Source: Nonomuraea purpurea
GTDB lineage: Bacteria; Actinomycetota; Actinomycetes; Streptosporangiales; Streptosporangiaceae
Assembly: GCF_042650645.1 (NCBI RefSeq)
Contig: NZ_JBHSBI010000035.1
Location: 1 to 64,000 of the forward strand
Direction of reading: 5' to 3'
DNA: 64,000 nucleotides
Shown here: in pieces, positions 50,720 through 59,270 of the stretch
How positions within the stretch are numbered: position 1 is the first letter of the stretch
How the letters are laid out: each line of letters starts with the position of its first letter
Position numbers and translations under genes: made by a program
Notes under the pieces: model-generated
The model's database searches: none
Seen by the model: the letters and a program-made list of their open reading frames with translations, nothing else
Told to the model about the DNA's origin: nothing

Positions 50720-52894
50720 GTGGTTCATCTCCCCGACGACCTCGTCCTCCTGCTTCGCAACCGGCCCGAACTGTCCGCGGCATCGTCGCCGGAGGTGCTG
50801 GAACGCCTGCTGGCCCGCCCCGAGCTGGCCGTTCCCGCGCTGCTCGACCTGGACACCGACTGCCACACCGTCAGCCAGGCCGTGCAGACGGCCGGAGGCG
50901 AGATCGCCCGCGCCGACCTCGCCGCGATGCTGCACGACCCGCGCGGGCGGCTCGACGAGGTGCTGGGCACGCTGGCCGAGCAGGGCCTGATCACGCTCGA
51001 CGGCGGCACCGTGCGCTCACCGCACCAACCGGGCCTGTGGGCGCATCCGTTCGGGCTCGGCAGACCGCTGCGCGAGTTCGCGAAGAAGGTCACCGCCGAA
51101 GCGCTGAAGGTCGTGGTCAAGGCGCACGGCGGCAATGCCCAGGGCCGCAAGGCCGACCTGGTGACGCGGGCCGATGAGCTGCTGCGCGATGGGGCGGCCC
51201 TGCGTGCGAACGCGGCCAAGCTGCCGCGCACGGTCAGGGAGTTGCTGGAGAAGATGGCGGCCGGGCCGCCGGTCGTGGAGCGGATCGTCTACGGCTCCGT
51301 CTCCCGGTCCGACCCTGTGCAACGCCTGGTCGACGCCGGGTTCATGATCCGTGACGGCTGGGAGGTCGAGATGCCGAGGGAGGTGGCGCTCGCCCTGCGC
51401 GGCGACGGCTGGAAGCCCGCGCTGACCGGGCAGCCCGACGTGCCGGCCCGCTCGTGTCCCGAGAGCGACGGCGTGGGCGCCGCCCTGGCCGCGCTCGACC
51501 GCGTCGAGGCGCTGGCCGAGCTGGCGGGCACGGAGACGATCGCCGAGCTGAAGTCCGGCGGCGTGGGCGTGCGTGAGCTCAGGCGGCTGGCCAAGGCGCT
51601 CGGCCTTCCCGAGCAGGAGGCGGTGTGCTGGCTCGACGTCGCCGCGGGCGCCGACCTGGTCGCCTCCGAGCTGGGCGAGCGGCTGGTCAGCACCACGCTG
51701 GTCGACGACTGGCTGGCGCGCTCCCCCGACGCCAGGTGGCGGGAGCTGGCCGACGCCTGGCTCAGCCTGCCGCAGGCGCCCACGTATCGCGTCGTGGGCT
51801 GCTGCGAGGAGCACATGGAGCCGATGCCGCCGCCGTACGCGTTCGAGTGCGCGGCGGGCCCGATCCGGCGGGCCGTCCTGGAGACGCTGCGCACCCTGCC
51901 CACGGGTCTGGGCGCGGACGCCGCCGGGCTGCGGGCCGCGGTGGACTGGCGGACGCGGGCGACCAAGGAGGCCGTTCCTGCGGCCGGCGAATTCGTCGCC
52001 GCGGCCCTGCGGGAGGGCGAACTGCTCGGGATCGTCGCCGGCGGAGCGCTCACGACCATCGGCCGCGCGATCCTGTCCGACGGCGAGAGGGACGACGACG
52101 ACGGGGTGGGCGCGTTGTTCCCCGCCCCCGCCACGACCACGACCCTGCAGAACGACCTGACCGCGATCGTCTCCGGCATCCCCGCCCCCGACCTGGCCGC
52201 GTTTCTGAACGGCTGCGCCGATCTGGAGTCACGTGACCGGGCCAGCGTGTGGCGCTTCTCGGACAAGACGATCCGCCGGGCACTGGACGCGGGCACGGAC
52301 GCCGGCACCCTGCTCGACGGCCTGGCCACGTTCTCGGCCAAGGCGGTGCCCCAGCCGCTGCGCTACCTGGTCACCGACACCGCGCGCAAACACGGCACCA
52401 TCAGGGTCACCGCCGCGCCGTCCGTCGTGATCGCCACCGATCCCGCCGTCATCACGGAGTTGTGCGGCGCCAGGGCGCTGCGCAAGCTGGGCCTGCGCGC
52501 GATCGCGCCGACGGTCGCGGTCGGCGCCCTGTCCCCGGATGAGACGCTGCGCCTGCTGCGCCAGTCGGGGCACGCGCCGGTCGGCATGTCGTCCGACGGC
52601 ACGATCAAGGCCGAGTCGGTCCGGCGCCGCCGGCTGCCGGTGGACGCCGAGCCGCCGGCCGACCCCGCCGCGGCGGCGGCCGCGATCCTGCGGGGCGAGC
52701 CGACGGACCCGGTGGGCGAGGCGCTGGCGCTGGCCGCCGTGACCGGCGAGCCGGTCGTCATCGTGTGGCAACGCCGCGAGCACTACATGGAGGACCTCTC
52801 CGTCGTCGGCGAGGCGGTGACGGGCTTCTGCCACGACTGCGGCACGATCCACGTCTTCCAGCGTGCCAAGATCAAGAAGGCTTATCTGCTCTAG
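50720..52894 (+). CDS. XPB/Ssl2-like helicase-associated domain protein
   Basis: About 724 aa from GTG 50720 (a TTG at 50687 is also open). VHLPDDLVLLLRNRPEL opens a long helical winged-helix-like protein; the C-terminal part ends with RRREHYMEDLSVVGEAVTGF and CHDCGTIHVFQRAKIKKAYLL. It matches the actinobacterial helicase C-N domain (XPB N-terminal) family that lacks the helicase motor itself. Its TAG stop is formed by the CTAG at which the composite element inserted. Confidence 0.75.
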   Translation: MVHLPDDLVLLLRNRPELSAASSPEVLERLLARPELAVPALLDLDTDCHTVSQAVQTAGGEIARADLAAMLHDPRGRLDEVLGTLAEQGLITLDGGTVRSPHQPGLWAHPFGLGRPLREFAKKVTAEALKVVVKAHGGNAQGRKADLVTRADELLRDGAALRANAAKLPRTVRELLEKMAAGPPVVERIVYGSVSRSDPVQRLVDAGFMIRDGWEVEMPREVALALRGDGWKPALTGQPDVPARSCPESDGVGAALAALDRVEALAELAGTETIAELKSGGVGVRELRRLAKALGLPEQEAVCWLDVAAGADLVASELGERLVSTTLVDDWLARSPDARWRELADAWLSLPQAPTYRVVGCCEEHMEPMPPPYAFECAAGPIRRAVLETLRTLPTGLGADAAGLRAAVDWRTRATKEAVPAAGEFVAAALREGELLGIVAGGALTTIGRAILSDGERDDDDGVGALFPAPATTTTLQNDLTAIVSGIPAPDLAAFLNGCADLESRDRASVWRFSDKTIRRALDAGTDAGTLLDGLATFSAKAVPQPLRYLVTDTARKHGTIRVTAAPSVVIATDPAVITELCGARALRKLGLRAIAPTVAVGALSPDETLRLLRQSGHAPVGMSSDGTIKAESVRRRRLPVDAEPPADPAAAAAAILRGEPTDPVGEALALAAVTGEPVVIVWQRREHYMEDLSVVGEAVTGFCHDCGTIHVFQRAKIKKAYLL
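52891..52894 (+). repeat. Target-site duplication CTAG (left)
   Basis: CTAG flanks the element on both sides (52891-52894 and 54939-54942). Left copy supplies the stop codon of the XPB-like gene, right copy that of the SSS gene. Confidence 0.75.
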
Positions 52895-52915
52895 ACGAGT
52901 AAGTCCGATCTCCGG

Positions 52916-53170
52916 TCAGTGGTCGTAGGCGGTCAGTGACCGGGTGATCGGTGCGTTGGTTGCGTTGTTGTGCCAGATCGCGGCCGCCATCGCCAGGACG
53001 CGCCGGGCGACGCCTGCGAAGGACCGGCCACCGTGGTCTTCCAGGTCGAGCCGGCCCTTGAGGGTGTCGTTGACCGACTCGATCAGTTGCCGGACCTTCT
53101 TGAGCATCGGCTCGCCGTAGCGGGCCTTCTCGTTTTTGCGGGACGGATACGACGCGGCCAAGAAGGGATC
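52916..53170 (-). pseudogene. IS982-family transposase, C-terminal fragment
   Basis: About 80 codons matching the end of IS982 transposases: KNEKARYGEPMLKKVRQLIE, SVNDTLKGRLDLEDHGGRSF, RRVLAMAAAIWHNNATNAP and ITRSLTAYDH-stop. Full-length relatives are about 270-300 aa. Homology fades upstream of 53170, although the frame stays open to 53323. Confidence 0.8.
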
Positions 53171-53374
53171 GAGCACCGGGCCTTCGGGGATGAGCTGGCC
53201 GCACTCGTTGCGGGTCGACGGCTGCGGCCCCGTGGGATCACCGTGCTGCTTAGGGCCCGTGATCAGGTTTTGTCGCCACCAGAACGTACTGATACGGACA
53301 TACCGCTGCCGTCGAGTAGACATCTCGCCAGATCAGGATCGTGTGCGCATCGAAGATCTTTCGAAGGGACCGAC

Positions 53375-54292
53375 ATGCTCGCACGAGGTCACGCTGTTGT
53401 AGCCTCCTCCCTCTTCCGGAAGTCATGGTTCGCACCTCTCGCCGCCGTGGTCAGTGCGCTCACCATGGTGCTGACGATGCTGGTGACCGCCGGCCCCGCG
53501 TCGGCGAGTGACGCCCAGGTCCGCGTCATGACCTACAACATTCGATACGCCTCGGACACCCCGCCCAACGCCTGGCCGGACCGGCTTCCGGTGATGAAAC
53601 GCCTCCTGCGCGACCATCATCCCGACCTACTCGGTGTCCAAGAGGCGTTGTGGCGCCAGATGCGGGACATCGAGGACGCGTTCCCGGAGTACGACTGGAT
53701 CGGCATGGGGCGACAGGGCGGCACGCGGGACGAGTTTTCAGCGATTTTCTACCGTAAAGACCGTTTTGAAGTGCTCGATTTCGACCACTTCTGGCTGTCC
53801 GACACCCCGAACGTCATCGGGTCGGCGACCTGGGGCAACCAGATCACCAGGATGGTGACGTGGGCGAAGTTCCGTGATCGGCGTAGCGGCACGGAGTTCT
53901 ACCACGTGAACACCCACTTCGACCACCAGTCGCAGAACGCCCGGGTGAAGAGCGCCGAACTGGTGCTCCAGCGGGTGCGTGGCTTCGAGGCCGGACGTCC
54001 GGTCGTCTTCACGGGAGACTTCAACGTGGCCGCGGAAAAGACGCAGCCCTATGCGATCCTCACCGGCGAAGACGCCTTCGCTGACACGTGGCGGACCGCA
54101 GCTCGCCGCGGCCCCGCATACAACACCTTCGGCGGGTGGAAGCCCCCCGTGCCCGATGGCGACCGGATCGACTGGATCCTGTCACGTGGCGCCGTTGAAA
54201 CGCTCTGGACCGAGATCGACCCATTCGAACGGAACGGCCAGTTTCCCTCCGACCACTACCCCGTGATCGCTCACCTGAAGATCGGCGGATGA
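53375..54292 (+). CDS. Secreted endonuclease/exonuclease/phosphatase (EEP) family protein
   Basis: 305 aa from ATG 53375 with AGGGA upstream. N-terminal signal: SLFRKSWFAPLAAVVSALTM then AGPASASDA as cleavage site. EEP (DNase I-like) fold: VRVMTYNIRYASD (metal/Asn), DLLGVQEALWRQM (catalytic Glu), FYHVNTHFDHQS (His), VFTGDFNVAAE (GDFN), DRIDWILSR and a final PSDHYPVIAHL (Asp-His). All catalytic residues present. Members hydrolyse phosphodiesters or phosphomonoesters in DNA, sphingomyelin or inositol phosphates; the substrate is not evident. Cargo of the inverted-repeat element. Confidence 0.85.
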   Translation: MLARGHAVVASSLFRKSWFAPLAAVVSALTMVLTMLVTAGPASASDAQVRVMTYNIRYASDTPPNAWPDRLPVMKRLLRDHHPDLLGVQEALWRQMRDIEDAFPEYDWIGMGRQGGTRDEFSAIFYRKDRFEVLDFDHFWLSDTPNVIGSATWGNQITRMVTWAKFRDRRSGTEFYHVNTHFDHQSQNARVKSAELVLQRVRGFEAGRPVVFTGDFNVAAEKTQPYAILTGEDAFADTWRTAARRGPAYNTFGGWKPPVPDGDRIDWILSRGAVETLWTEIDPFERNGQFPSDHYPVIAHLKIGG

Positions 54293-54363
54293 GCGTAGAG
54301 ATACCGCGACTCCACGCTGCCTGATTGGGGCCACCAACAAGGAGGCCACCCGCGACATGTTGT

Positions 54364-54388
54364 CCCCCAGCCCCCACCGGGCTGGGGG
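54364..54388 (+). terminator. Stem-loop downstream of EEP gene
   Basis: Perfect 10-bp stem CCCCCAGCCC with a CCACC loop, 70 bp after the EEP stop. No T-run follows, so its strength is uncertain. Confidence 0.6.
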
Positions 54389-54413
54389 CATCGACACACG
54401 GTATCCAGAGTGT

Positions 54414-54535
54414 GCGGTCAGCAACCGGCAGGCGCTCGGACGATCCAGAGGCGGACCGACCACGAAGCTGCACCTGCTCGTCGAAGCCCGCGGGCTGCCG
54501 CTGGCCCTGCAGACGTCCGGGAGGCGAAATCGCTT
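54414..54535 (+). pseudogene. IS5-family transposase fragment
   Basis: About 40 codons reading NRQALGRSRGGPTTKLHLLV then EARGLPLALQTSGRR. The ALGRSRGG-TTK-HL block is diagnostic of IS5-type (IS427-like) transposases. No flanking parts survive. Confidence 0.75.
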
Positions 54536-54554
54536 CTCGGGCGCCCGACCGCTC

Positions 54555-54803
54555 TCAACAAGAGGCGGTGAGAGTGGCCTTCCAAGAATGTGCAGAACCG
54601 GCCGGAGAATAGCTCGTGCTGATCTCTTGACAGCTGCCGCTGTACGCCTGCATTGCGGCTACCGCAGCGGCGTGAGCATCCGAGGGGAGATAACCGTAGC
54701 CGACGAAGGTCCGTTGATCTGCCACGGCAGCATCGGCCAGGCCGACCACGACCGCCGCCGCCAATGTCATTGTCGCCAACCCGCTGATTACGCGTCGATG
54801 CAT
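54555..54803 (-). CDS. Small secreted protein with two cysteines
   Basis: 82 aa from ATG 54803. Signal peptide MHRRVISGLATMTLAAAVVV with probable cleavage at AVA-DQ. Mature part about 50 aa: TFVGYGYLPSDAHAAAVAAM, SGSCQEISTSY and WKATLTASC, with two cysteines that may pair. The pattern resembles small secreted actinomycete proteins of unknown role. It sits in the same inverted-repeat element as the EEP hydrolase, on the opposite strand; an inhibitor or accessory role is conceivable but unsupported. Confidence 0.6.
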   Translation of the reverse strand: MHRRVISGLATMTLAAAVVVGLADAAVADQRTFVGYGYLPSDAHAAAVAAMQAYSGSCQEISTSYSPAGSAHSWKATLTASC

Positions 54804-54899
54804 TGTTCCCCCAAGGGCAAACAAGAGGTCACGATTTGTCAGTCAAACCGATCTTCTCGTCAAGGTCAAGGGTCACGCGCTGATACGACTCAACCGCCC

Positions 54900-54938
54900 A
54901 CCGCCTACGACCACTGACCGGAGATCGGACTTACTCGT
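54900..54938 (-). repeat. Right 39-bp inverted end of the composite element
   Basis: Exact reverse complement of 52895-52933. It encodes PPTAYDH-stop on the plus strand; upstream of the shared 43 bases (with CTAG) there is no similarity to the left copy. Confidence 0.85.
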
Positions 54939-56426
54939 CTAGGACGAGCGGGGCCGCCAGTCGCCGCGGTCCAGGTCGAGGTTCTCGGGGGTGTGCAGCC
55001 GGACCATGATCCTGGCCACGCCGGGCGGCACCCGGTGCGGGGTCAGGAACGACACCGACACCATCACCGTGAACGCGATCGGCACCGTCCACGCCGCCGG
55101 CTGGGCCAGCAGCGCGCCGGCGAGCCCGTCGTACGGGCCGCCCGTGATCGTGACGAGCACCGCCCCGCACGCCAGTCCTCCGCCCACGAACAACCCGGCC
55201 AGCGCCCCCGTGGTGGTCAGCCGCCGCCACCAGATGCCCAGCACGAGCAGCGGGCAGAACGACGAGGCCGCCACCGCGAACGCCAGCCCCACCACGTCGG
55301 CGACCGGCAGCTCCCGCGCCCACAGTGCCAGGGCCAGCGGCACGGCCACCGCCATCAGCGTGGCGATCCTGAAGGAGCGCACGCTGCCTTTGAGCAGGTC
55401 CTGCGCGATCACGCCCGCCACGGACACGGTCAGCCCCGAGGACGTGGACAGGAACGCCGCGAACGCTCCGGCGGTGACCAGGGCCGTCAGCACGTCGCCC
55501 AGCGTCCCGCCGATCATCCGCGCGGGCAGCGTCAGCACGACCGTGTCGGTGCGGATCAGGTCGGGGGCGTAGAGGCGGCCGAGCCAGCCGTACAGGGCGG
55601 GCATCAGGTAGAAGGCGCCGAGCAGCGACAACACCACGAGCGTCGTGCGGCGGGCGGCCCGGCCGTCCGGGTTGGTGTAGAAGCGCACGAGCACGTGCGG
55701 CAGCCCCATGGTGCCGAGGAAGGTGGCCAGGATCAGTGAGTACGTCGAGTACAGCCCGTACTCCTTGCCCCCGGCCAGCGGCACCAGCCAGGTGGCCGCG
55801 TCCTGCGCGCCGATGCCCGGCGAGCCGTCGGCCTGCCAGGCCATCAGCAGGAACACCAGCGGCACGGCCAGCGCCGTCAGCTTGAGCCAGTACTGGAACG
55901 CCTGCACGAACGTGATCGACCGCATGCCGCCGGACAACACGTTCACCGCCACGACCACGGCGACCAGCAGCCCGCCCACCCACACGGGCGCGCCGGTGAT
56001 CGTCCGCAGCACCAGCCCGGCGCTCTGGAACTGCGGCATCAGGTAGAGCCAGCCGATCAGCACGACGAGCACGCTCGCGGTGCGGCGCACGGTCATCGAC
56101 TCCAGCCTGGCCTCGGCGAAGTCGGGCAGCGTGTAGGCCCCCGAGCGCCGCAGCGGCGCCGACACCAGGACCAGCAGCACGAGGTAGCCGCCTGTCCAGC
56201 CGACCGGCAGCCAGAGCATGTCCACGCCGAAGGACAGGATGAGCCCGGCGACGCCCAGGAACGAGGCCGCCGACAGGTACTCACCGCCAATGGCCGAGGC
56301 GTTCCAGAGCGGGCTGACCGTGCGGGAGGCGACGTAGAAGTCGGAGGTGGTGCGCGAGACCCTGATCCCGAACGCCCCGATGAGCACGGCGGCCACGACG
56401 ACGACCACCACCGCGGTCAGGCTCAC
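54939..56426 (-). CDS. Sodium:solute symporter under LytSR-type control
   Basis: 495 aa from GTG 56426. SSS features: TTSDFYVASRTVSPLWNASAIGGEYLSAASFLG, LSGGMRSITFVQAFQYWLK, FLGTMGLPHVLVRFYTNPDGRAAR. Same family as 42412-44052 but about 50 residues shorter and clearly a different paralogue. Last gene of a minus-strand set HK, LytTR regulator, DUF485 protein, symporter. In Enterobacteria LytS/LytTR pairs sense pyruvate and control its uptake, so a carboxylate substrate is plausible. The stop codon lies in the CTAG target duplication. Confidence 0.9.
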   Translation of the reverse strand: MSLTAVVVVVVAAVLIGAFGIRVSRTTSDFYVASRTVSPLWNASAIGGEYLSAASFLGVAGLILSFGVDMLWLPVGWTGGYLVLLVLVSAPLRRSGAYTLPDFAEARLESMTVRRTASVLVVLIGWLYLMPQFQSAGLVLRTITGAPVWVGGLLVAVVVAVNVLSGGMRSITFVQAFQYWLKLTALAVPLVFLLMAWQADGSPGIGAQDAATWLVPLAGGKEYGLYSTYSLILATFLGTMGLPHVLVRFYTNPDGRAARRTTLVVLSLLGAFYLMPALYGWLGRLYAPDLIRTDTVVLTLPARMIGGTLGDVLTALVTAGAFAAFLSTSSGLTVSVAGVIAQDLLKGSVRSFRIATLMAVAVPLALALWARELPVADVVGLAFAVAASSFCPLLVLGIWWRRLTTTGALAGLFVGGGLACGAVLVTITGGPYDGLAGALLAQPAAWTVPIAFTVMVSVSFLTPHRVPPGVARIMVRLHTPENLDLDRGDWRPRSS

Positions 56427-56442
56427 GTGCCCGGCTCCCGTT

Positions 56443-56847
56443 TCATCGGCGTTCGACCAGTTCGGCGAAGTGGCGTTCGTTGCGCTCGGCGTGGCGCACG
56501 TACAGCCAGGCCCCGATCACGAAGGCCGGGTAGATGAGCCCGGCCAGCACCGCCCACGGGAACGGCACGCCGAGCAGGTGCACCTCGCGCAGTTCCGGGA
56601 TGAGCAGGAACAGCAGCGGCAGCCCGCCGACCACGCAGCCGAGCACCGTGCACACGAACAGGGCGAGCCTGAACTGGGTGCGCAGGAGCGAGCGCATGTA
56701 GACCTCGCCCAGGTGCGTCTGCTCGTCGATCTCCCGCGTGGCCGGGTAGCGCGGGCGGCGGGCGGCGGCCGTGCGCGGGCTGGTGACCACCACTCTGCGG
56801 GGCGCCTCGCGCGGCGCGCGGCGGGTGGGACGGGGTTCCGAGCTCAT
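56443..56847 (-). CDS. DUF485 membrane protein, symporter partner
   Basis: 134 aa from ATG 56847, which overlaps the response regulator stop by 4 bp. A basic, low-complexity N-terminus (40 residues rich in Arg/Pro) precedes two membrane helices (FRLALFVCTVLGCVVGGLPL, FPWAVLAGLIYPAFVIGAWL) and ends YVRHAERNERHFAELVERR. The helix pair and its place before an SSS gene identify DUF485; the N-terminal tail is an addition. Confidence 0.82.
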   Translation of the reverse strand: MSSEPRPTRRAPREAPRRVVVTSPRTAAARRPRYPATREIDEQTHLGEVYMRSLLRTQFRLALFVCTVLGCVVGGLPLLFLLIPELREVHLLGVPFPWAVLAGLIYPAFVIGAWLYVRHAERNERHFAELVERR

Positions 56848-57593
56848 TCCTGCCTGCCTTTCCTGGCTCTGCGCACCAGCAGGTCGCGCAGCTCGCGCGT
56901 GTGGCGGCGGCTGACCGGGAGTTCGACGTCGCCGACGCGTACGCTGCACTTGCCCGAGTCGATGTGCAACTCCTCGATGTGTTTGACGGCCACCAGATGG
57001 CTGCGGTGCACCCGGACGAACCCGGCCGTGGCCCAGCGTTCCTCCAGGGTCGCCAGCGGGATCCGCACCAGATGGCTGCCGTTCGCGGTGTGCAGGCGGG
57101 CGTAGTCGCCTTGGGCCTCGACGTAGAGCACGTCGGCGCTGGAGACGAACCGGGTCACCCCGCCCAGCTCGACCGGGATCGTGTCGGACTCCCCGCCCTC
57201 CGCGGGCACGTCGGCCGAGACCGCGACCCGCCGGATGGCCTCGGCCAGGCGTTCCGGGCGCACCGGTTTGAGCAGGTAGTCCTCGGCCTTGATCTCGAAC
57301 GCGTCGACCGCGTGCTCCTCGTAGGCGGTCACGAACACGACCCTGGGCGGGTTGGCGAACTGCGACAGCAGCCGTCCGAGCACCACCCCGTCGAGCCCGC
57401 GCATCCTGATGTCGAGGAAGACCGCGTCGATCGGGCGGCCGTCGGCGATGGCCCGGTCGAGCAGCCGTAGCGCCGCGGCGCCGTCCCGCGCGGTGGACAC
57501 TTCGCCGATGCGGGGGTCGGCGCGCAGCAGGTACGACAGGTCTTCGAGCGCGGGGAGCTCGTCATCGACCGCGAGGACGCGCAGTTGTGCCAT
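56844..57593 (-). CDS. LytTR-family response regulator
   Basis: 249 aa from ATG 57593. Receiver: LAVDDELPALEDL (acidic pair), phosphoacceptor in AVFLDIRMRGLDG, lysine in DYLLKPVRPERL. C-terminal LytTR DNA-binding domain: FVSSADVLYVEAQGDYARLH, TLEERWATAGFVRVHRSHLV, ELPVSRRHTRELRDLL. Likely activates the downstream DUF485/symporter genes when phosphorylated by the adjoining LytS-type kinase. Confidence 0.92.
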   Translation of the reverse strand: MAQLRVLAVDDELPALEDLSYLLRADPRIGEVSTARDGAAALRLLDRAIADGRPIDAVFLDIRMRGLDGVVLGRLLSQFANPPRVVFVTAYEEHAVDAFEIKAEDYLLKPVRPERLAEAIRRVAVSADVPAEGGESDTIPVELGGVTRFVSSADVLYVEAQGDYARLHTANGSHLVRIPLATLEERWATAGFVRVHRSHLVAVKHIEELHIDSGKCSVRVGDVELPVSRRHTRELRDLLVRRARKGRQE

Positions 57594-57626
57594 AGACAGT
57601 GATAAAACCGACAACAAAGATCGAGG

Positions 57627-58805
57627 TCAACGGGCAGAGACACCTGGGTGATATTTCGGCAATCTGATGTTGACCTTGGTACCGGCCCCTTTGCCCGTCT
57701 CGACCACGAGGCCGTACTCGTCGCCGTACACCTGGCGCAGCCGTTCGTCCACGTTGGCCAGCCCGACGCCGCCCGCCGGGGCGATCTCCCCCGCCAGGAT
57801 GCGGCGCAGCCGCTCGGGGTCCATGCCGAGCCCGTCGTCCTCGACGCTGATGCCGCACTCGGCTCCGGCGTCCTCGGCGATGATCGTGATGCGGCCGACG
57901 CCGTTCCTGGATTCGAGTCCGTGCCTGACGGCGTTCTCGACCAGCGGCTGCAGGCACAGGAACGGCACCGCGACCGGCAGCACCTCGGGCGCGATGCGCA
58001 GCGTGACCTGGAGCTGGTCGCCGAATCTGGCCCGCTCCAGGATCAGGTAGCGGTCGATCGAGCGCAGCTCCTCGGCGAGCGTGGTGAACTCGCCGTGCCT
58101 GCGGAAGGAGTAGCGGGTGAAGTCGGCGAACTCCAGCAGCAGTTCCCTGGCCCGCTCGGGGTCGGTGCGGACGAAGGAGGCGATCGTGGTGAGCGAGTTG
58201 TAGATGAAGTGGGGCGAGATCTGCGCCCGCAGCGCGCGCACCTCCGCCTCCATGAGCAGTGTGCGCGAGCGGTCCAGCTCGGCCAGCTCAAGCTGCGAGT
58301 CCACCCATCCGGCCACCTCCTGGGCAGCCCTGACGAGCCCGGCCGAGGCGTTCTGCCCGTAGGCGGCCAGTGTCCCGACGACCCGGTCGTCGGTGGTGAG
58401 CGGCACGACGACGGCCTGGCGGATCGGGCATTCGAGCAGGTCGCAGTCGATGGTCAGCACTTGGGTGCGGCCGTCTTCGAGGGTGGCGGCGGCGTGCTCG
58501 AAGGCCTGGTCGGCGTGATGGTCGCCGGCGCCGTCGTAGACCAGCAGCCGCTCGCCGTCGGTGATCGCCACGGCGGCGGAGCCCAGGAGCGCGCGCAGGT
58601 GGCGCGAGGCGCGCTCGGCGCCGTCGGCGGTCAGCCCGGCCCGCAGCGGCGGCCCGGCCAGCGAGGCGGTGTGCAGGGTCTCGAACGTGGCCCGCTCGGC
58701 CGGGCTGGTGCCGAGCTCGCGGCGCCCGCGCATGACCCGCCACAACACGATCGAGGGGACGCCGACGAGCCCCGCCACGACCGCGACCCCGACCAGGTAC
58801 TCCAC
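57627..58805 (-). CDS. LytS-type sensor histidine kinase
   Basis: 392 aa. One N-terminal membrane helix (YLVGVAVVAGLVGVPSIVLW), a GAF-like sensor region (90-200), then a His_kinase domain with phosphoacceptor histidine in LRAQISPHFIYNSLTTIASF and an ATPase domain (QPLVENAVRHGLESR, DDGLGMDPERL, GGVGLANVDERL). The multi-TM 5TM-Lyt sensor of classical LytS is absent. Partner of the next gene. Confidence 0.9.
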   Translation of the reverse strand: MEYLVGVAVVAGLVGVPSIVLWRVMRGRRELGTSPAERATFETLHTASLAGPPLRAGLTADGAERASRHLRALLGSAAVAITDGERLLVYDGAGDHHADQAFEHAAATLEDGRTQVLTIDCDLLECPIRQAVVVPLTTDDRVVGTLAAYGQNASAGLVRAAQEVAGWVDSQLELAELDRSRTLLMEAEVRALRAQISPHFIYNSLTTIASFVRTDPERARELLLEFADFTRYSFRRHGEFTTLAEELRSIDRYLILERARFGDQLQVTLRIAPEVLPVAVPFLCLQPLVENAVRHGLESRNGVGRITIIAEDAGAECGISVEDDGLGMDPERLRRILAGEIAPAGGVGLANVDERLRQVYGDEYGLVVETGKGAGTKVNIRLPKYHPGVSAR

Positions 58806-58856
58806 GCGGTCAGAGCTTAGTCCCGTCCCCGCGTGATCGGCCGTGGGCCCCCTGGC

Positions 58857-59261
58857 TCACAGGGCCTTGGCGATCAGCTCCCGGTAGGACTCGGCCTCCT
58901 CCTCGGAGGCGTACCTGGTGCGGGGCCAGAAGAAGCCGCGCAGGCCGTCCTTCTTCTTGCGCGGCACCACGTGCACGTGCAGGTGGGCCACGCTCTGGCT
59001 GACGCGGTTGTTCATGGCCACGAACGTGCCGTCGGCCTCCAGGCCGGACTCGACCGCCGAGGCCATGGCCCGCACCCGCTCGAAGAACGGCCCGACGTCG
59101 GCGAGGTCGGCCAGCGTCTCGACGTGCACCCTGGGCACGACCAGCACGTGCCCCTTGAAGACCGGGCGGGCGTCGAGGAAGGAGACCGCCACCTCGTCGG
59201 AGCTCACCACGTACGCGGGCCGCTCGCCGGCGATGATCTCGCAGAACAGGTCAGTGCTCAC
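58857..59261 (-). CDS. HIT-family hydrolase
   Basis: 134 aa. FCEIIAGERPAYVV at the start and HLHVHVVPR (HxHxH) near residue 94 with the active-site central histidine, after KGHVLVVPRVHVETL. Nucleotide phosphoramidase/Ap4A-hydrolase-type HIT protein. Complete. Confidence 0.92.
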   Translation of the reverse strand: MSTDLFCEIIAGERPAYVVSSDEVAVSFLDARPVFKGHVLVVPRVHVETLADLADVGPFFERVRAMASAVESGLEADGTFVAMNNRVSQSVAHLHVHVVPRKKKDGLRGFFWPRTRYASEEEAESYRELIAKAL

Positions 59262-59270
59262 CGCCCGACC

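Larger units (their letters stand above)
52895..54938. mobile_element. Composite-transposon-like element with 39-bp inverted ends and secreted-protein cargo
   Basis: 2,044 bp bounded by identical inverted 39-bp ends, 52895-52933 and 54900-54938, inside a CTAG duplication. Each end encodes the same transposase C-terminus (TAYDH-stop), reading outward on opposite strands, so the outer ends are two inverted copies of the 3' end of one IS982-type insertion sequence. Inside: a truncated transposase, a secreted EEP-family hydrolase, an IS5-type fragment and a small secreted protein. Neither IS copy is complete, so it can move only if a helper transposase acts in trans. Confidence 0.8.

Noticed and set aside
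52895..54938. Single simple insertion sequence
   Set aside because: Both ends encode the same transposase C-terminus reading outward, and the interior has unrelated secreted-protein genes, so one IS cannot explain it.
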